From assembly GCA_021413735.1 (NCBI GenBank), contig JAIOPV010000158.1:61890-125889 (forward strand): a DNA stretch of 64,000 nucleotides. The letters run 5' to 3'. Shown one piece after another: positions 7,291 through 16,530 of this stretch (the first letter of the stretch is position 1; the number at the start of each line of letters is the position of its first letter). The translations under genes and the position numbers were made by a program. The notes under the pieces were generated by a model. That model was not told the DNA's origin. It searched no databases and saw only the letters and a list, made by a program, of their open reading frames with translations. The stretch is from Planctomycetota bacterium. Its GTDB lineage: Bacteria; Planctomycetota; Planctomycetia; Gemmatales; Gemmataceae.

Positions 7291-8907
7291 TCATTCCTTT
7301 AACGAGCAGGTGTTGGCATAACGCTCAAGAGCGTTCTCAACCGCACGACTCAGAGTTGCTCGGAGTGCAGTGGGATCGAGCAAACGCTGCCCGGCTTTGT
7401 GGACGTGTAACTCCCCCGCAACCGACAGTCGCACGAGTTTGTCGATGATTGCACTGCGATCGTGAGTCCCGTCGAGCATCAGGATGATCTCCTTGTCGAT
7501 CTCGTTGGTTCGAAAAAACTCGTGTCGTCGAGTCGTAACTCCAGACAAGCCTTCCTTGAGGGTTGCACGAGCAACGCTTAGCGCAACCGGGCGTTCCGTG
7601 GCCCTCACATGCGGAATTGGGGCTGAGTGGAATTCCGTCAGATTCGACATGAGGTAGGCATTCAACAGCGCGACAGCGAGTTGTTGGCCGTCGTGCGACT
7701 TCAGCTCAAGCAGCTCCTGAACGCTCTTGTCGAGTTCTGCAAACGACATTGTTCCTGGCCACTTCTGACCAAGCACCTGCATGGCGGCTTTGAGGATGGG
7801 GCTTGTGGTCGTGACTGTCATCCCGAGTGCCGTCGTGTACGTCGCTGCGACTGTGTTCGACTTCACATCGACTCGATCATCACTTGGCTTCTTGGGCAAG
7901 GTAATGTGAAGTTTGCGAATCACTTCGGGATGCATGGACCAGTTCGGATTCACGGTCGGATGGACGAGCAAAGTTTCACGAAACGGCCTGTTCCGCACAA
8001 AGTCGAGATACTGCTCAGTCTGGATCTGGTCCTTCGCGACTGCACTAATGGCCTTTTGCACAGCCGTCGAGCAATTCATCATCACCATCGTCGAAAGGCG
8101 CGCCTCGCCGAGATAGCGAACATTGTGCTTGTGGGCCATTTCGATGAACTGATGGAAATAGAGGGGCTTATTCACGCCCTCCAGGTACTCGTGATAGAGG
8201 TAGGAGGCACTTTGATCTCGAAGGCCATCCAATTCTTGACGCAAGAGAGTGACGAAAGGATCTCTCTCGTCATTCGCGGATTGTCGCAGAAAATCCAGCA
8301 GGGCGCGTGCTTGCTCGACTTTCGCGGTTGGGGTCTCGAATCGCCCGCAGTGGTACCGCAGCATATCGCGAATCATGCCGCGCATGTGCCAGCCTGGGTA
8401 TGTGTTGTACGACACATACCCAACCCCGTTTGGGTTCATATTTGCCGCATAAATCGCCAGGATTTTCTGCTGCACAGGGTCCGGAACCCACGAGAAAACA
8501 CCGTGGCAGATGATGTAGTCGAAGGTGCCGTAGCTCGCGTCTACGTCCAAGATACTGGCATGCCGGAGCGTGATATTCTTCAATCCCACAGCCCGAATCA
8601 CCCGTTCGCCATCGGCGATTTGTCGCGCTGACAGATCGACCCCAACGAACTCACTTTCGGGGTACAGTTCAGCTAATGGGATGATGTTGCCGCCAACGGC
8701 GCATCCGAGTTCAAGAACCCGGCACTTATCAATCGGAGTCGGGTTCAACCCAAAGAGAGTGGCGACGGTAGCCAGCCGCGATGGATGAGTTTGAACGAAT
8801 GGGTGGTTGTCGAAAGGTATTTCGTCGTAGGGGGAAGCCGCAGGCATCGGAGCGGTGAGTTGTGGTTGTGTGGCCTGAGCGGGCGGAAATGGTGTTGCGT
8901 CCGGCAT
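7291..8907 (-). CDS. Class I SAM methyltransferase with PKMT-type regulatory domain
   Basis: 538 residues. The N-terminal Rossmann domain has motif I VLELGCAVGGN (about residue 64), motif II FVGVDLSARQI and FDYIICHGVFSWVPD. This is followed by a methyltransferase regulatory region (residues about 230-330, LYHEYLEGVNKPLYFHQF, YLGEARLSTM) and a C-terminal winged-helix-like part ending in EIILMLDGTHDRSAIIDKLV. This order is that of the MethyTransf_Reg/PKMT-C family, which includes the rickettsial protein-lysine methyltransferases that modify surface proteins. Substrate here is unknown. The ATG at 8905-8907 has AGGA 7 nt upstream. Confidence 0.85.
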   Translation of the reverse strand: MPDATPFPPAQATQPQLTAPMPAASPYDEIPFDNHPFVQTHPSRLATVATLFGLNPTPIDKCRVLELGCAVGGNIIPLAELYPESEFVGVDLSARQIADGERVIRAVGLKNITLRHASILDVDASYGTFDYIICHGVFSWVPDPVQQKILAIYAANMNPNGVGYVSYNTYPGWHMRGMIRDMLRYHCGRFETPTAKVEQARALLDFLRQSANDERDPFVTLLRQELDGLRDQSASYLYHEYLEGVNKPLYFHQFIEMAHKHNVRYLGEARLSTMVMMNCSTAVQKAISAVAKDQIQTEQYLDFVRNRPFRETLLVHPTVNPNWSMHPEVIRKLHITLPKKPSDDRVDVKSNTVAATYTTALGMTVTTTSPILKAAMQVLGQKWPGTMSFAELDKSVQELLELKSHDGQQLAVALLNAYLMSNLTEFHSAPIPHVRATERPVALSVARATLKEGLSGVTTRRHEFFRTNEIDKEIILMLDGTHDRSAIIDKLVRLSVAGELHVHKAGQRLLDPTALRATLSRAVENALERYANTCSLKE

Positions 8908-9106
8908 GGCGTGTTCCTGGGTTCTTGTTGGTCATTATCACTCCGGCGACGTCACCTTTACCACGGGATTTTCATTTCTGGCTCGCGCTTCAGATCGGTG
9001 AGAATTCTCGGCGTTCCGTTACCAGCTCAACTGCAAAACCGTATAGTCCGTCTTACGCCGATCTCGTGATCGGTGTATGTATTTCAGGTTTCAGGGAGTT
9101 TTCTCG

Positions 9107-9520
9107 ATGATTCGGAAATTCGGTGCGGTGCTCGCAGGGTTCGCGATGGTGGCTCTGTGCATCGCAGTTGATGCGGCCGACGACAAGTCGCCGACAACCA
9201 AGGAAATCATGAAGACCGTGTTCGCGAAGGAAACCGGACTTTGCGGCAAGTGCGTTGCGGCTGGAAAGGCCGAGAAGTGGGAAGACGCTCAGAAGCTCGC
9301 GAAGACGATGGCCGAGTGTGGCGCAGCATTGCCGAAGAACAAGTGCCCGAAAGGCGACGCCGATTCATGGGCGAAGTTGACGAAGGAATTCGCTGAGCAG
9401 ACCGAGGCGATCAGCAAGGCTGCCGAAGCGAAAGACGCCGTGAAGTTCGCGGCAGCAGTCAAGACGTTCACAGGTTCGTGCAAGGCATGCCACGACGCCC
9501 ACAAAGCACCGAAGAAGTAA
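9107..9520 (+). CDS. Cytochrome c'-like (class II) c-type cytochrome
   Basis: 137 residues from ATG 9107, with AGGGAG at 9093-9098. MIRKFGAVLAGFAMVALCIAVDAAD is a signal peptide. The mature part is rich in Lys/Ala amphipathic helices and ends with a single haem-attachment motif CKACHDAHK, the C-terminal CxxCH placement typical of class II/cytochrome c' four-helix proteins. Two further cysteines (CGKC near residue 46 and ECG/KCPKG near 70-80) are not CxxCH motifs. Likely a periplasmic electron carrier or gas-binding protein; partners unknown. It is a single gene ended by the hairpin at 9541-9586. Confidence 0.7.
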   Translation: MIRKFGAVLAGFAMVALCIAVDAADDKSPTTKEIMKTVFAKETGLCGKCVAAGKAEKWEDAQKLAKTMAECGAALPKNKCPKGDADSWAKLTKEFAEQTEAISKAAEAKDAVKFAAAVKTFTGSCKACHDAHKAPKK

Positions 9521-9540
9521 GGCTCTGTGTTGTGGTATTT

Positions 9541-9586
9541 GCCGCTTGCGGCTTCGCAGGCTGTAGCCTGCGAAGCCGCAAGCGGC
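9541..9586. terminator. Perfect 21-bp hairpin between convergent genes
   Basis: 9541-9561 and 9566-9586 are exact reverse complements around a TGTA loop. It lies between the convergent stops at 9520 and 9594 and so probably ends transcription from both sides. The stem shares GCCGCTTGCGGC with the hairpin at 5941-5980. Confidence 0.7.
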
Positions 9587-9593
9587 GAAATCA

Positions 9594-11912
9594 TTACTGC
9601 TTCGACTTCGGCGTGATCGCCTTCAGCAGTTTCGCGACCCGCTCGTGAAACGACCGATAGTTCACATCATTGGGGTGATCGCGAGTCAAAGCCGCGAGGA
9701 CTGCCTCCGAACGCGCCAGATAGTTGCGTGCCACCACCACATCCCCGAGCGCAGACGCCGAGATTGCAAGAGCCCACAGCATCTCGCCGCGTTTATACAG
9801 ATAGATCGGCGATTCCGAGAACTCCGCCGCAAGCGTTTCGTAATCCTGCAACGCCGCCGACAACGCCATGAACGCCTGATAGTGCGCGCTGCGGCGCTGA
9901 TAATATGTGCCCACTGTGGCCGCGACATTTGCCCTGAGTTTCCGGCCGTCGGGCGATAACGGTTCCGGCAGCACGGCGAGCCCCTGCAGCGCGTCAGTCA
10001 GCGGGGTGATCGCGGCGTCGAGCTTTTCGAGATCCATCAGGAGCAGAGCAAGCTGGCGGTCGCCGTCGATCACCGCGAGTACTCGTGCGGGATTCTCCTT
10101 GTCCGCTTTCGCAAGCCGCCGATAAAGATCGGACATCTCACGCATCCGGGCCTCGACGCCATCCCATCGACCGTGCCGCATCTCGCGTTCGAGCAATTGC
10201 AGTCGAACGATCGACTCCAACACCAACACGCTTACGTTGTTCGGGTGTGCTGCGACGAGTGCCGTCAGTTCGGGCAGCAGCGAATCGAACAGAGCGTCGG
10301 CAGTTTTCGTTTCGCCTCGACGAAGTTGAAGCGTGGCAATCTTCGAGATCGTGAGCAGCCGGTGACGTTTGTAGGCCACGTCGTTGGGATTCCGACGTTC
10401 AAGTGCCGCAGCGATGTCGCGGGATTTCGTGTAGTCGCTCTCGGCCGCGGTGGTATTTCCCATTTGCGATTCGATGTTCCCGAGGCGGTCGTAGCCTTCC
10501 ATTCGGAACCGTTCGATCTGGAGATTGTCTGGCTGGAACTGGTTCAGAGTTTCGAGGGTGCTTCGAGCTTTCGTGAGCACTTCAAGCCGAAGTGTTTCGG
10601 CTTTCGGCAGCGACTTGAGTTCGTCGGAAAACACGAAGTAGTAACGCTCGATGGCGTGCAACGTGAGTCCGATCGTGCGCTCCGCCCTGCTCTTCTCGTC
10701 TTCGACCTTTTTGTTCGCCGCGGTGAGATTGAGGTTCGCTTGCTCTTCGCGTTTGAGCGAGGCGACAAGTTCCTCGTTCTTCGTCGCGAGATCGGTGTTC
10801 GCAAGTCCGAGTTGCTCGTTCGCATCGCGGACCTGTCGATTCTTCTCCGCAACAAGCCCAAGCCCGACGATCAGCCCAATCACCAGGATCACCCCGAGAG
10901 CCGCGACCGCAGCCTGCCAGGGCTTTCGTCGCGCCCATTTTGTCGTGCGTTCCCAGAAGCCGACCGGACGCGCGAGGATCGGCTCGCGATTCTGGTAACG
11001 AAGCAGATCGTCGGCCAGTGCTCCCGCGGAGGCATACCGTTTATGTGGCTCTTTCGCGAGGCACTTCAAGCAGATCGTTTCGAGATCTCTGGGGACATCT
11101 GGTTGCAACGTGCGTGGAGAAACTGGCTCCATCTCGCGAACCATCATAACGGTTCGGAACGCATCGGGACCGAGAAACGGTGGTCGGCCCGTGAGCGCGT
11201 CGTAAAGAATCGCGCCGAGGCCATACACATCTGCGGGCGGTCCCATCAGCGCCAGCACCCCAGATGCCTGTTCCGGTGGCATGTACGCGGGCGTGCCAAG
11301 AATCTCTCCCGTTCGAGTGAGACCATGGCCGTCGGGAGCTGTTTCGCCAGCGACGCCCGCAGTGGTAAAGGTCTTCGCAAGCCCGAAGTCTGTCACCTTC
11401 AGCGTGCCGTCAGCAGCGAGAAGGATGTTGGCTGGCTTCAAATCGCGGTGCAAGATGCCGTGAGCGTGGCTATGCTGAATCGCCCGCGAAAGTGTCTCGA
11501 CCACACGAGCCGCTCTTTCTGGAGTTTGCGGCTTCTTCCCGAACGATTCCGCCAGCGAACCGCCCTCAAGAAACTCTTGCGTGAAGAACGGCTGACCGTC
11601 GGTGACCCCCGTCTCAAACAACTGCGCAATGTTCGGATGCTGGAGCTTGGCAACGGCTCGCACTTCCTCACGAAACCGCGCCAGGAGATGTTCATCGGGT
11701 GCGTGTGCGAGAAGTTTCAGCGCCACGACTCGCCCAAGAGCGAGATGCTTCGCCCGGTAAACGCGGCCCATTCCGCCACGACCAACGAGACTGAGAACTT
11801 CGTATCCCGCCACGGTTGGCAATGTTGAAGGAGCGATCGCGATGGGCTGCGCGTCCCACGGGATTGTCGGCGCTGGATCTTTCGTCGTGTCCATAATTCT
11901 GGAGACTACCAC
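9594..11912 (-). CDS. Membrane-bound eukaryotic-type Ser/Thr protein kinase with TPR-like tail
   Basis: 772 residues. Kinase domain about 37-310: glycine loop GRGGMGRVY (44-52), catalytic Lys in VALKLL (about 66), HRDLKPANIL (Asp157), DFGLA (175-179), and APE-equivalent MPPEQ. A transmembrane helix lies at about 332-355 (QAAVAALGVILVIGLIVGLGL), followed by a coiled coil and a long helical-repeat region (TPR-like) that would be extracytoplasmic. The GTG at 11912 has GGAGG 6 nt upstream; an alternative ATG at 11894 has none. This is the standard planctomycete architecture for sensing outside and phosphorylating inside. It is divergent from the esterase gene at 11993 with an 80-bp shared promoter region. 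Confidence 0.9.
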   Translation of the reverse strand: MVVSRIMDTTKDPAPTIPWDAQPIAIAPSTLPTVAGYEVLSLVGRGGMGRVYRAKHLALGRVVALKLLAHAPDEHLLARFREEVRAVAKLQHPNIAQLFETGVTDGQPFFTQEFLEGGSLAESFGKKPQTPERAARVVETLSRAIQHSHAHGILHRDLKPANILLAADGTLKVTDFGLAKTFTTAGVAGETAPDGHGLTRTGEILGTPAYMPPEQASGVLALMGPPADVYGLGAILYDALTGRPPFLGPDAFRTVMMVREMEPVSPRTLQPDVPRDLETICLKCLAKEPHKRYASAGALADDLLRYQNREPILARPVGFWERTTKWARRKPWQAAVAALGVILVIGLIVGLGLVAEKNRQVRDANEQLGLANTDLATKNEELVASLKREEQANLNLTAANKKVEDEKSRAERTIGLTLHAIERYYFVFSDELKSLPKAETLRLEVLTKARSTLETLNQFQPDNLQIERFRMEGYDRLGNIESQMGNTTAAESDYTKSRDIAAALERRNPNDVAYKRHRLLTISKIATLQLRRGETKTADALFDSLLPELTALVAAHPNNVSVLVLESIVRLQLLEREMRHGRWDGVEARMREMSDLYRRLAKADKENPARVLAVIDGDRQLALLLMDLEKLDAAITPLTDALQGLAVLPEPLSPDGRKLRANVAATVGTYYQRRSAHYQAFMALSAALQDYETLAAEFSESPIYLYKRGEMLWALAISASALGDVVVARNYLARSEAVLAALTRDHPNDVNYRSFHERVAKLLKAITPKSKQ

Positions 11913-11992
11913 TCGGTCCCTCCAGAGTGCAACTGCGTGCTTACAATGTCCGGACCTCTCCGGAAGATTCAGCCCACACTCGGAGGACGCAC

Positions 11993-13489
11993 ATGATTCG
12001 CTGTCTGCTCGCGGTCGTCGGACTCATCGTGGCCTCGTGGGTCGGAATCGCACAGCCAGCGCCAAAGCCAGCGAGCTTGAAATTCCAGGTGAAGATAGCC
12101 GCGAACCAGGTCGGCAAGAATCCCGAATCCGGTCGTGTGCTCGTCGGGATCGGACCAGCCGACGGTGAACCAGACTTCACGAATTACCGACCTCCTGTGC
12201 TCCCAATCTTCGGAACAGACGCGAACGGATTCACCGCCGACAAGACGATCACGCTCGACTCAACTTCGGACATCTTCCCTCTCGATGCCATGGAGAAACT
12301 GCCAGCCGGGGAGTACACGGTGCAGGCGATCTTCGCAACGAATCGCGACATTAACCTGCCGCACGCTCCGGGCAACAGATACTGCACTCCGGTGAAGGTG
12401 AAGCTCGATCCGATCGCGGGCACGACCATCACGCTGACGCTCGATAAGGGACTCGGCGCACAGGAAATGGTTCCGAAGGAAACCGCGACTCACAAATACC
12501 TGAGCATCCCCTCGAAGCTGCTCTCCGACTTCCACGGTCGGCCAATGGTCTATCGCGTTGGGGTCGTGCTGCCTGAGAACTTCGCGAAGGACGCCAACAA
12601 GAAATATGGGCTGATCGTGGACATTGGCGGCTTCGGCACGCGATACACGCACGCCGCCGAGATTGAATCGGATTCGCGCTTCGTGCAGATCGTGCCCGAC
12701 GGAGCCGGGCCGTATGGCGATCCGTATCAGGTCGATTCGGCAAACAACGGCCCGTATGGTGCAGCACTCACCACGGAAGTTATCCCCCACATCGAGAAGA
12801 CGTTCCGTTGTATCGGCACCCCGAAGAGTCGGTTCACGACGGGCGGCAGCACGGGCGGTTGGGTGTCGTTCGCGCTGCAAGTGTTCTATCCTGATTTCTT
12901 CAACGGCTGTTGGTCGCAGTGCCCGGACTCGGTGACATTCGAGCGGTTCGAGTTGATTAACCTCTACGAAGACCCAAACGCTTACGTCAATCGCTTCGGG
13001 GTCGAGCGGCCAGCGACACGCACCATCGACGGCGACACCATTTCCACCGTGCGGCATGAGTGCCAACTGGAACGGGTTCTCGGTGTCAGTGGCAAGTGGC
13101 AGTTGAGCGGCCGTGACTGGGCAAGTTGGAACGCGACGTATGGCCCGAAGGGAAAGGATGGGTTGCCGGTGCCAGCGTGGGACGGCAAGACTGGCGCGAT
13201 CGACAAGAGCGTTCTCGATCACTGGAAGAAGTATGATCTGAAACTGCTGTTGAAAAACAACTGGGCTACGCTTGGCCCGAAACTGTCTGGCGGGAAGGTC
13301 AACATCTGGGTCGGCGATGCGGACGACTACTTCCTGAACGCGGCGGTGCGGCTGCTCAAGGACATGACAGACACGTTGGAGAAGCCCAAGTTCGATGGCA
13401 GGATTCTGATTGAAGCGAGGAAGGGTCACGACTCCGGCGGCTGGACTCGCAAGGAAATGCTCGAAGCGATGGCCGCCCGGATGAAGTAG
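11993..13489 (+). CDS. Secreted esterase of the esterase-D/Fes-like alpha/beta hydrolase family
   Basis: 498 residues; ATG 11993 with GGAGG 6 nt upstream. Signal peptide MIRCLLAVVGLIVASWVGIAQPAP. A beta-rich N-terminal part (residues 25-160) precedes a hydrolase domain with YGLIVDIGGFGTRYTHAAE and the nucleophile elbow GGSTGGW (Ser286), then a late His in RKGHDSGGW that could be the catalytic histidine. The layout fits the putative-esterase (PF00756) family, which hydrolyses short-chain, feruloyl or siderophore esters. Substrate unknown. Confidence 0.75.
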   Translation: MIRCLLAVVGLIVASWVGIAQPAPKPASLKFQVKIAANQVGKNPESGRVLVGIGPADGEPDFTNYRPPVLPIFGTDANGFTADKTITLDSTSDIFPLDAMEKLPAGEYTVQAIFATNRDINLPHAPGNRYCTPVKVKLDPIAGTTITLTLDKGLGAQEMVPKETATHKYLSIPSKLLSDFHGRPMVYRVGVVLPENFAKDANKKYGLIVDIGGFGTRYTHAAEIESDSRFVQIVPDGAGPYGDPYQVDSANNGPYGAALTTEVIPHIEKTFRCIGTPKSRFTTGGSTGGWVSFALQVFYPDFFNGCWSQCPDSVTFERFELINLYEDPNAYVNRFGVERPATRTIDGDTISTVRHECQLERVLGVSGKWQLSGRDWASWNATYGPKGKDGLPVPAWDGKTGAIDKSVLDHWKKYDLKLLLKNNWATLGPKLSGGKVNIWVGDADDYFLNAAVRLLKDMTDTLEKPKFDGRILIEARKGHDSGGWTRKEMLEAMAARMK

Positions 13490-13550
13490 GGTCGACGATG
13501 ACGACCAGCAGAGGCTAGAATCCGTGACCGATCGGGCTACGATAATTCAC

Positions 13551-13582
13551 GCGGGGCGGTTCCACGTCGGAGCCGCCTCCGC
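13551..13582 (+). other. Hairpin in the leader of the gcv operon
   Basis: 13555-13563 (GGCGGTTCC) and 13569-13577 (GGAGCCGCC) pair with one G-U around ACGTC, and the stem can extend with a bulge to 13551-13582. It lies 20 nt before the gcvT start. It may affect gcvT translation or be a read-through-controlled stop; I see no glycine-riboswitch core. Confidence 0.3.
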
Positions 13583-13602
13583 GCGTTTCAGGTGGTGCCC
13601 AC

Positions 13603-14679
13603 ATGTCGAACCTTCGCACCCCGTTGTATCAGTGGCACGTCGATCACAAGGCACGCATGGTGCCGTTTGGCGGTTGGGATATGCCCGTGCAATATGCAGG
13701 CATCACAGCCGAACACAAGGCCGTACGCTCGGGTGCTGGTCTGTTCGACATCTCGCACATGGCCCGCATCAGCATCGGCGGTCCAGACGCACTCGCCTTC
13801 TTGGAAGGGCTGTTCACGAATTCCGTCGCGTCGATGAAGAACGATCAGGTGCGCTACGGATTGCTCTGCAATGAGAGCGGCGGCATCCTCGACGACATCC
13901 TCGTTTATCGCTGGCCGTATGGCTTCTCGGTTGTTGTGAACGCCTCGAATCGACTGAAGATTCTCGCGTGGTTTGAGAAGCACCGCGTCGGCAAGAACAT
14001 CGAGATTGTCGATCAGACCGACCACACGGCGATGATTGCGATTCAAGGGCCGAAGTCCGTGGAACTCGTGGCGGGTCTGTTCGACGATGATGTGTCGAAG
14101 CTCAAGTATTACTATGCGATGCCGACGCTGTATTGTCGTCAACAATGTGTCGTGAGTCGCACGGGCTACACCGGCGAAGACGGCTTCGAGGTGATCGTGT
14201 CGAACGAGTATGCCCTCTCGGTGTGGGATGAGTTCATCAAACGGGGTGCGGTGCCGTGCGGATTGGGAGCGCGCGACACGCTGCGTCTCGAAGCGGCGAT
14301 GCCGTTATATGGCCACGAGTTGAATGAAGAGATCAACCCGATACAGGCGGGTTTGGGCTGGGCCGTGAAGCTCGACAAGGGCGACTTCATTGGGCGTGCG
14401 GCGCTCGCAGCCGCCGATGCCACGAAGCCGGTTCGCGTCGGATTGGAGATCGAAGGCAAGCGTGCGGCCCGCGAAGGCTCTGCCCTTCTTGATGCGGATA
14501 ACCAACCAGCGGGCACGATCACGAGCGGCAGCTTCTGCCCGTGGCTCGACAAGTCAATCGCGATGGCCTACATCCGGCCCGAGTTGGCGAGTGTCGGAAC
14601 GCCGCTCGATGTGGATGTTCGCGGTTCAACGCTCAATGCGACTGTCGTTCCGTTGCCGTTCTACAAACGCACCAAATAA
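13603..14679 (+). CDS. gcvT: Aminomethyltransferase, glycine cleavage T protein
   Basis: 358 residues, the usual GcvT length. It transfers the aminomethyl carbon from the lipoyl arm of GcvH to tetrahydrofolate, releasing ammonia, in the cytoplasm. Diagnostic segments: TPLYQWHVDHKARMVPFGGWDMPVQY at the N-terminus (numbers 6-31), SGAGLFDISHMARI, GGILDDILVYR, SRTGYTGEDGFEV, GARDTLRLEAAMPLYGHEL and GWAVKLDKGDFIGR. First gene of gcvT-gcvH-gcvPA; the gap to gcvH is 14 bp. Confidence 0.95.
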   Translation: MSNLRTPLYQWHVDHKARMVPFGGWDMPVQYAGITAEHKAVRSGAGLFDISHMARISIGGPDALAFLEGLFTNSVASMKNDQVRYGLLCNESGGILDDILVYRWPYGFSVVVNASNRLKILAWFEKHRVGKNIEIVDQTDHTAMIAIQGPKSVELVAGLFDDDVSKLKYYYAMPTLYCRQQCVVSRTGYTGEDGFEVIVSNEYALSVWDEFIKRGAVPCGLGARDTLRLEAAMPLYGHELNEEINPIQAGLGWAVKLDKGDFIGRAALAAADATKPVRVGLEIEGKRAAREGSALLDADNQPAGTITSGSFCPWLDKSIAMAYIRPELASVGTPLDVDVRGSTLNATVVPLPFYKRTK

Positions 14680-14693
14680 CCTCGGAGTTAGCC

Positions 14694-15107
14694 ATGAATA
14701 ACCCGCCCGAACTGCGTTACAGCCCGACACACGAATGGGCCAAACTCGATGGCGACATCGTGACCGTCGGCATTACGGCCTTCGCCGTGGAGCAACTGAC
14801 CGAACCGACGTTCCTGGAACTTCCCGCCGTGGGTAAAGCGCTCACCGCAGGGAAGGCGTTCGGCATCATCGAGTCGGTGAAGTCGACTTCGGATCTCAAC
14901 TCGCCGGTCAACGGCACCGTGATCGAACGCAACGAGACCCTGCTCGAGGACAAGGCGAAGAGACGTTCCGCGGATCTGAGCCTTGTGAACGACGATCCGT
15001 TTGGGAAAGGCTGGATGGTGAAGATCAAGCTGGCCCCCGGCGCAACGCTGGACCACCTGCTGACGGCTGCTCAGTACGACGCACAGCTCGCGTCTGAAGG
15101 ACACTAA
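14694..15107 (+). CDS. gcvH: Glycine cleavage H protein
   Basis: 137 residues. The small lipoyl carrier shuttles the aminomethyl group between the P, T and L proteins. The lipoylation site is Lys63 in FGIIESVKSTSDLNSP. Other family marks: YSPTHEWAKLDGDIVTVGIT at the N-terminus and GKGWMVKIKL near the end. The ATG at 14694 follows CGGAG by a short spacer and is 14 bp past gcvT. The longer in-frame extension upstream overlaps gcvT and was rejected. Confidence 0.95.
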   Translation: MNNPPELRYSPTHEWAKLDGDIVTVGITAFAVEQLTEPTFLELPAVGKALTAGKAFGIIESVKSTSDLNSPVNGTVIERNETLLEDKAKRRSADLSLVNDDPFGKGWMVKIKLAPGATLDHLLTAAQYDAQLASEGH

Positions 15108-15146
15108 ACCGCTTCGTATTTCGTGCTTCTTCAAGTGAGGATCCTT

Positions 15147-16496
15147 GTGTCCTACGTCCCGAATACTTCCGATGACCGTGCCGCGATGCTCGCCAAGATC
15201 GGTGTTGCGTCGGTCGATGAACTGTTCGCGAACATCCCGCCGGCGCTGCGTCTCGACCGTTCGCTCGTGATTCCGCCAGCACTCGGCGAGATGGAATTGC
15301 AACGGCACATCTGGCAACTCGCAAACAAGAATCAGGCCGCTTCCGACGCAGTCTGCTTCCTCGGCGGTGGCGCTTACGATCACTTCATTCCCAGCGTGGT
15401 TGACGCCGTCGCAGGTCGAAGCGAGTTCTACACCGCATACACACCATATCAGGCCGAAGCGAGCCAGGGCACGCTGCAAGCAGTGTTCGAGTTCCAGACG
15501 CTGATGTGCCAACTCACCGGATTGGAGGTCGCCAACGCGAGTCTCTACGAAGGCGGATCGGCGGTTGCGGAAGCGATGTTGATGGCGCTCGGCGTCACTG
15601 GGCGCACGGGTGAGGTGCTTATCGCGGAAAGCGTGCATCCCGAGTATCGGCAGGTACTCACGACTTACGCCACAACCTTGAACTGCAAGATCCGCACGCT
15701 TCCGACACCCGATGGCTTCCTGAACCCTGACGACGTGAAGGCCGCCGCGAACGATACGACGGTAGCCGTGATCGCCCAGTCACCGAACTTCTTTGGGCAC
15801 CTCGAAGAGATGCAGGCGATCGGCGACGCGGCCCGCAAGGTCGGTGCGGTGTTCATCGCGAGCTTCGATCCAATCCTGACGGGAGTGCTGAAACGCCCCG
15901 TCGATTACGGTGCCGACATCGCGGTCGCCGAAGGCCAAGGACTCGGAACACCACTCGGTTTTGGTGGACCGTATCTCGGCATTCTCGCTTGTCGTGGCGA
16001 CAGTGATTACGTTCGCAAGATTCCGGGTCGGCTGGTGGGTCAAACGACCGACCGCAATGGCAAACGCTGTTGGGTGCTGACGCTGCAAACGCGCGAGCAG
16101 CACATCCGCCGCGAGAAGGCGACCAGCAACATCTGCACCAACCAGGGACTTCTCGCACTGCGAGCAACGGTGTTTCTCACAGCACTTGGACCGAAGGGTT
16201 TGCAAGAAACGGCTGAATTGTGCGTGCGGAAAGCCCACTACGCTGCAGAGGAACTGAGCAAGATCCCGGGCGTGTCGCTGCGGTTCAAGACAGCGTTCGC
16301 GAAAGAGTTCGCATTGAAGGTTCCGGGCAATGTACCCGATTTGCTCGCGAAGCTCCGAGACGCAGGCTACCACGCGGGCTTGTCGCTGGGCCGATGGTAT
16401 CCGGGATTGGCGGATTGCCTGTCCGTTGCCGTGACCGAACAACGGACGAAGGAGGAAATCGACGGGCTCGCCGCAGCCCTGCGAGCCGCCATCTGA
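15147..16496 (+). CDS. gcvPA: Glycine dehydrogenase (decarboxylating) subunit 1
   Basis: 449 residues. This is the N-terminal half of the two-subunit P protein, which decarboxylates glycine with PLP carried on subunit 2. Marks: MSYVPNTSDDRAAMLAKIG start, FLGGGAYDHFIPSVVDA, TAYTPYQAEASQGTLQ, LTGLEVANASLYEGGSA and REQHIRREKATSNICTNQ. I chose GTG 15147 (GAGG 6 nt upstream, and the family's usual MSYxPNT start) over GTG 15123. No gcvPB follows; the next gene is on the other strand. Confidence 0.93.
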   Translation: MSYVPNTSDDRAAMLAKIGVASVDELFANIPPALRLDRSLVIPPALGEMELQRHIWQLANKNQAASDAVCFLGGGAYDHFIPSVVDAVAGRSEFYTAYTPYQAEASQGTLQAVFEFQTLMCQLTGLEVANASLYEGGSAVAEAMLMALGVTGRTGEVLIAESVHPEYRQVLTTYATTLNCKIRTLPTPDGFLNPDDVKAAANDTTVAVIAQSPNFFGHLEEMQAIGDAARKVGAVFIASFDPILTGVLKRPVDYGADIAVAEGQGLGTPLGFGGPYLGILACRGDSDYVRKIPGRLVGQTTDRNGKRCWVLTLQTREQHIRREKATSNICTNQGLLALRATVFLTALGPKGLQETAELCVRKAHYAAEELSKIPGVSLRFKTAFAKEFALKVPGNVPDLLAKLRDAGYHAGLSLGRWYPGLADCLSVAVTEQRTKEEIDGLAAALRAAI

Positions 16497-16501
16497 AGAT
16501 G

Positions 16502-16523
16502 GCGAAGGGATTGTTCCCTTCGC
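16502..16523. terminator. 9-bp perfect hairpin between convergent gcvPA and the 16531 gene
   Basis: GCGAAGGGA at 16502-16510 and TCCCTTCGC at 16515-16523 pair around TTGT. Placed between the stop at 16496 and the opposing stop at 16531, so it can serve both transcripts. Confidence 0.55.
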
Positions 16524-16530
16524 TCTCCTG

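Noticed and set aside
13551..13602. Glycine riboswitch ahead of gcvT
   Set aside because: Only a simple hairpin is visible in a 113-bp gap; no tandem aptamer-like conserved cores.
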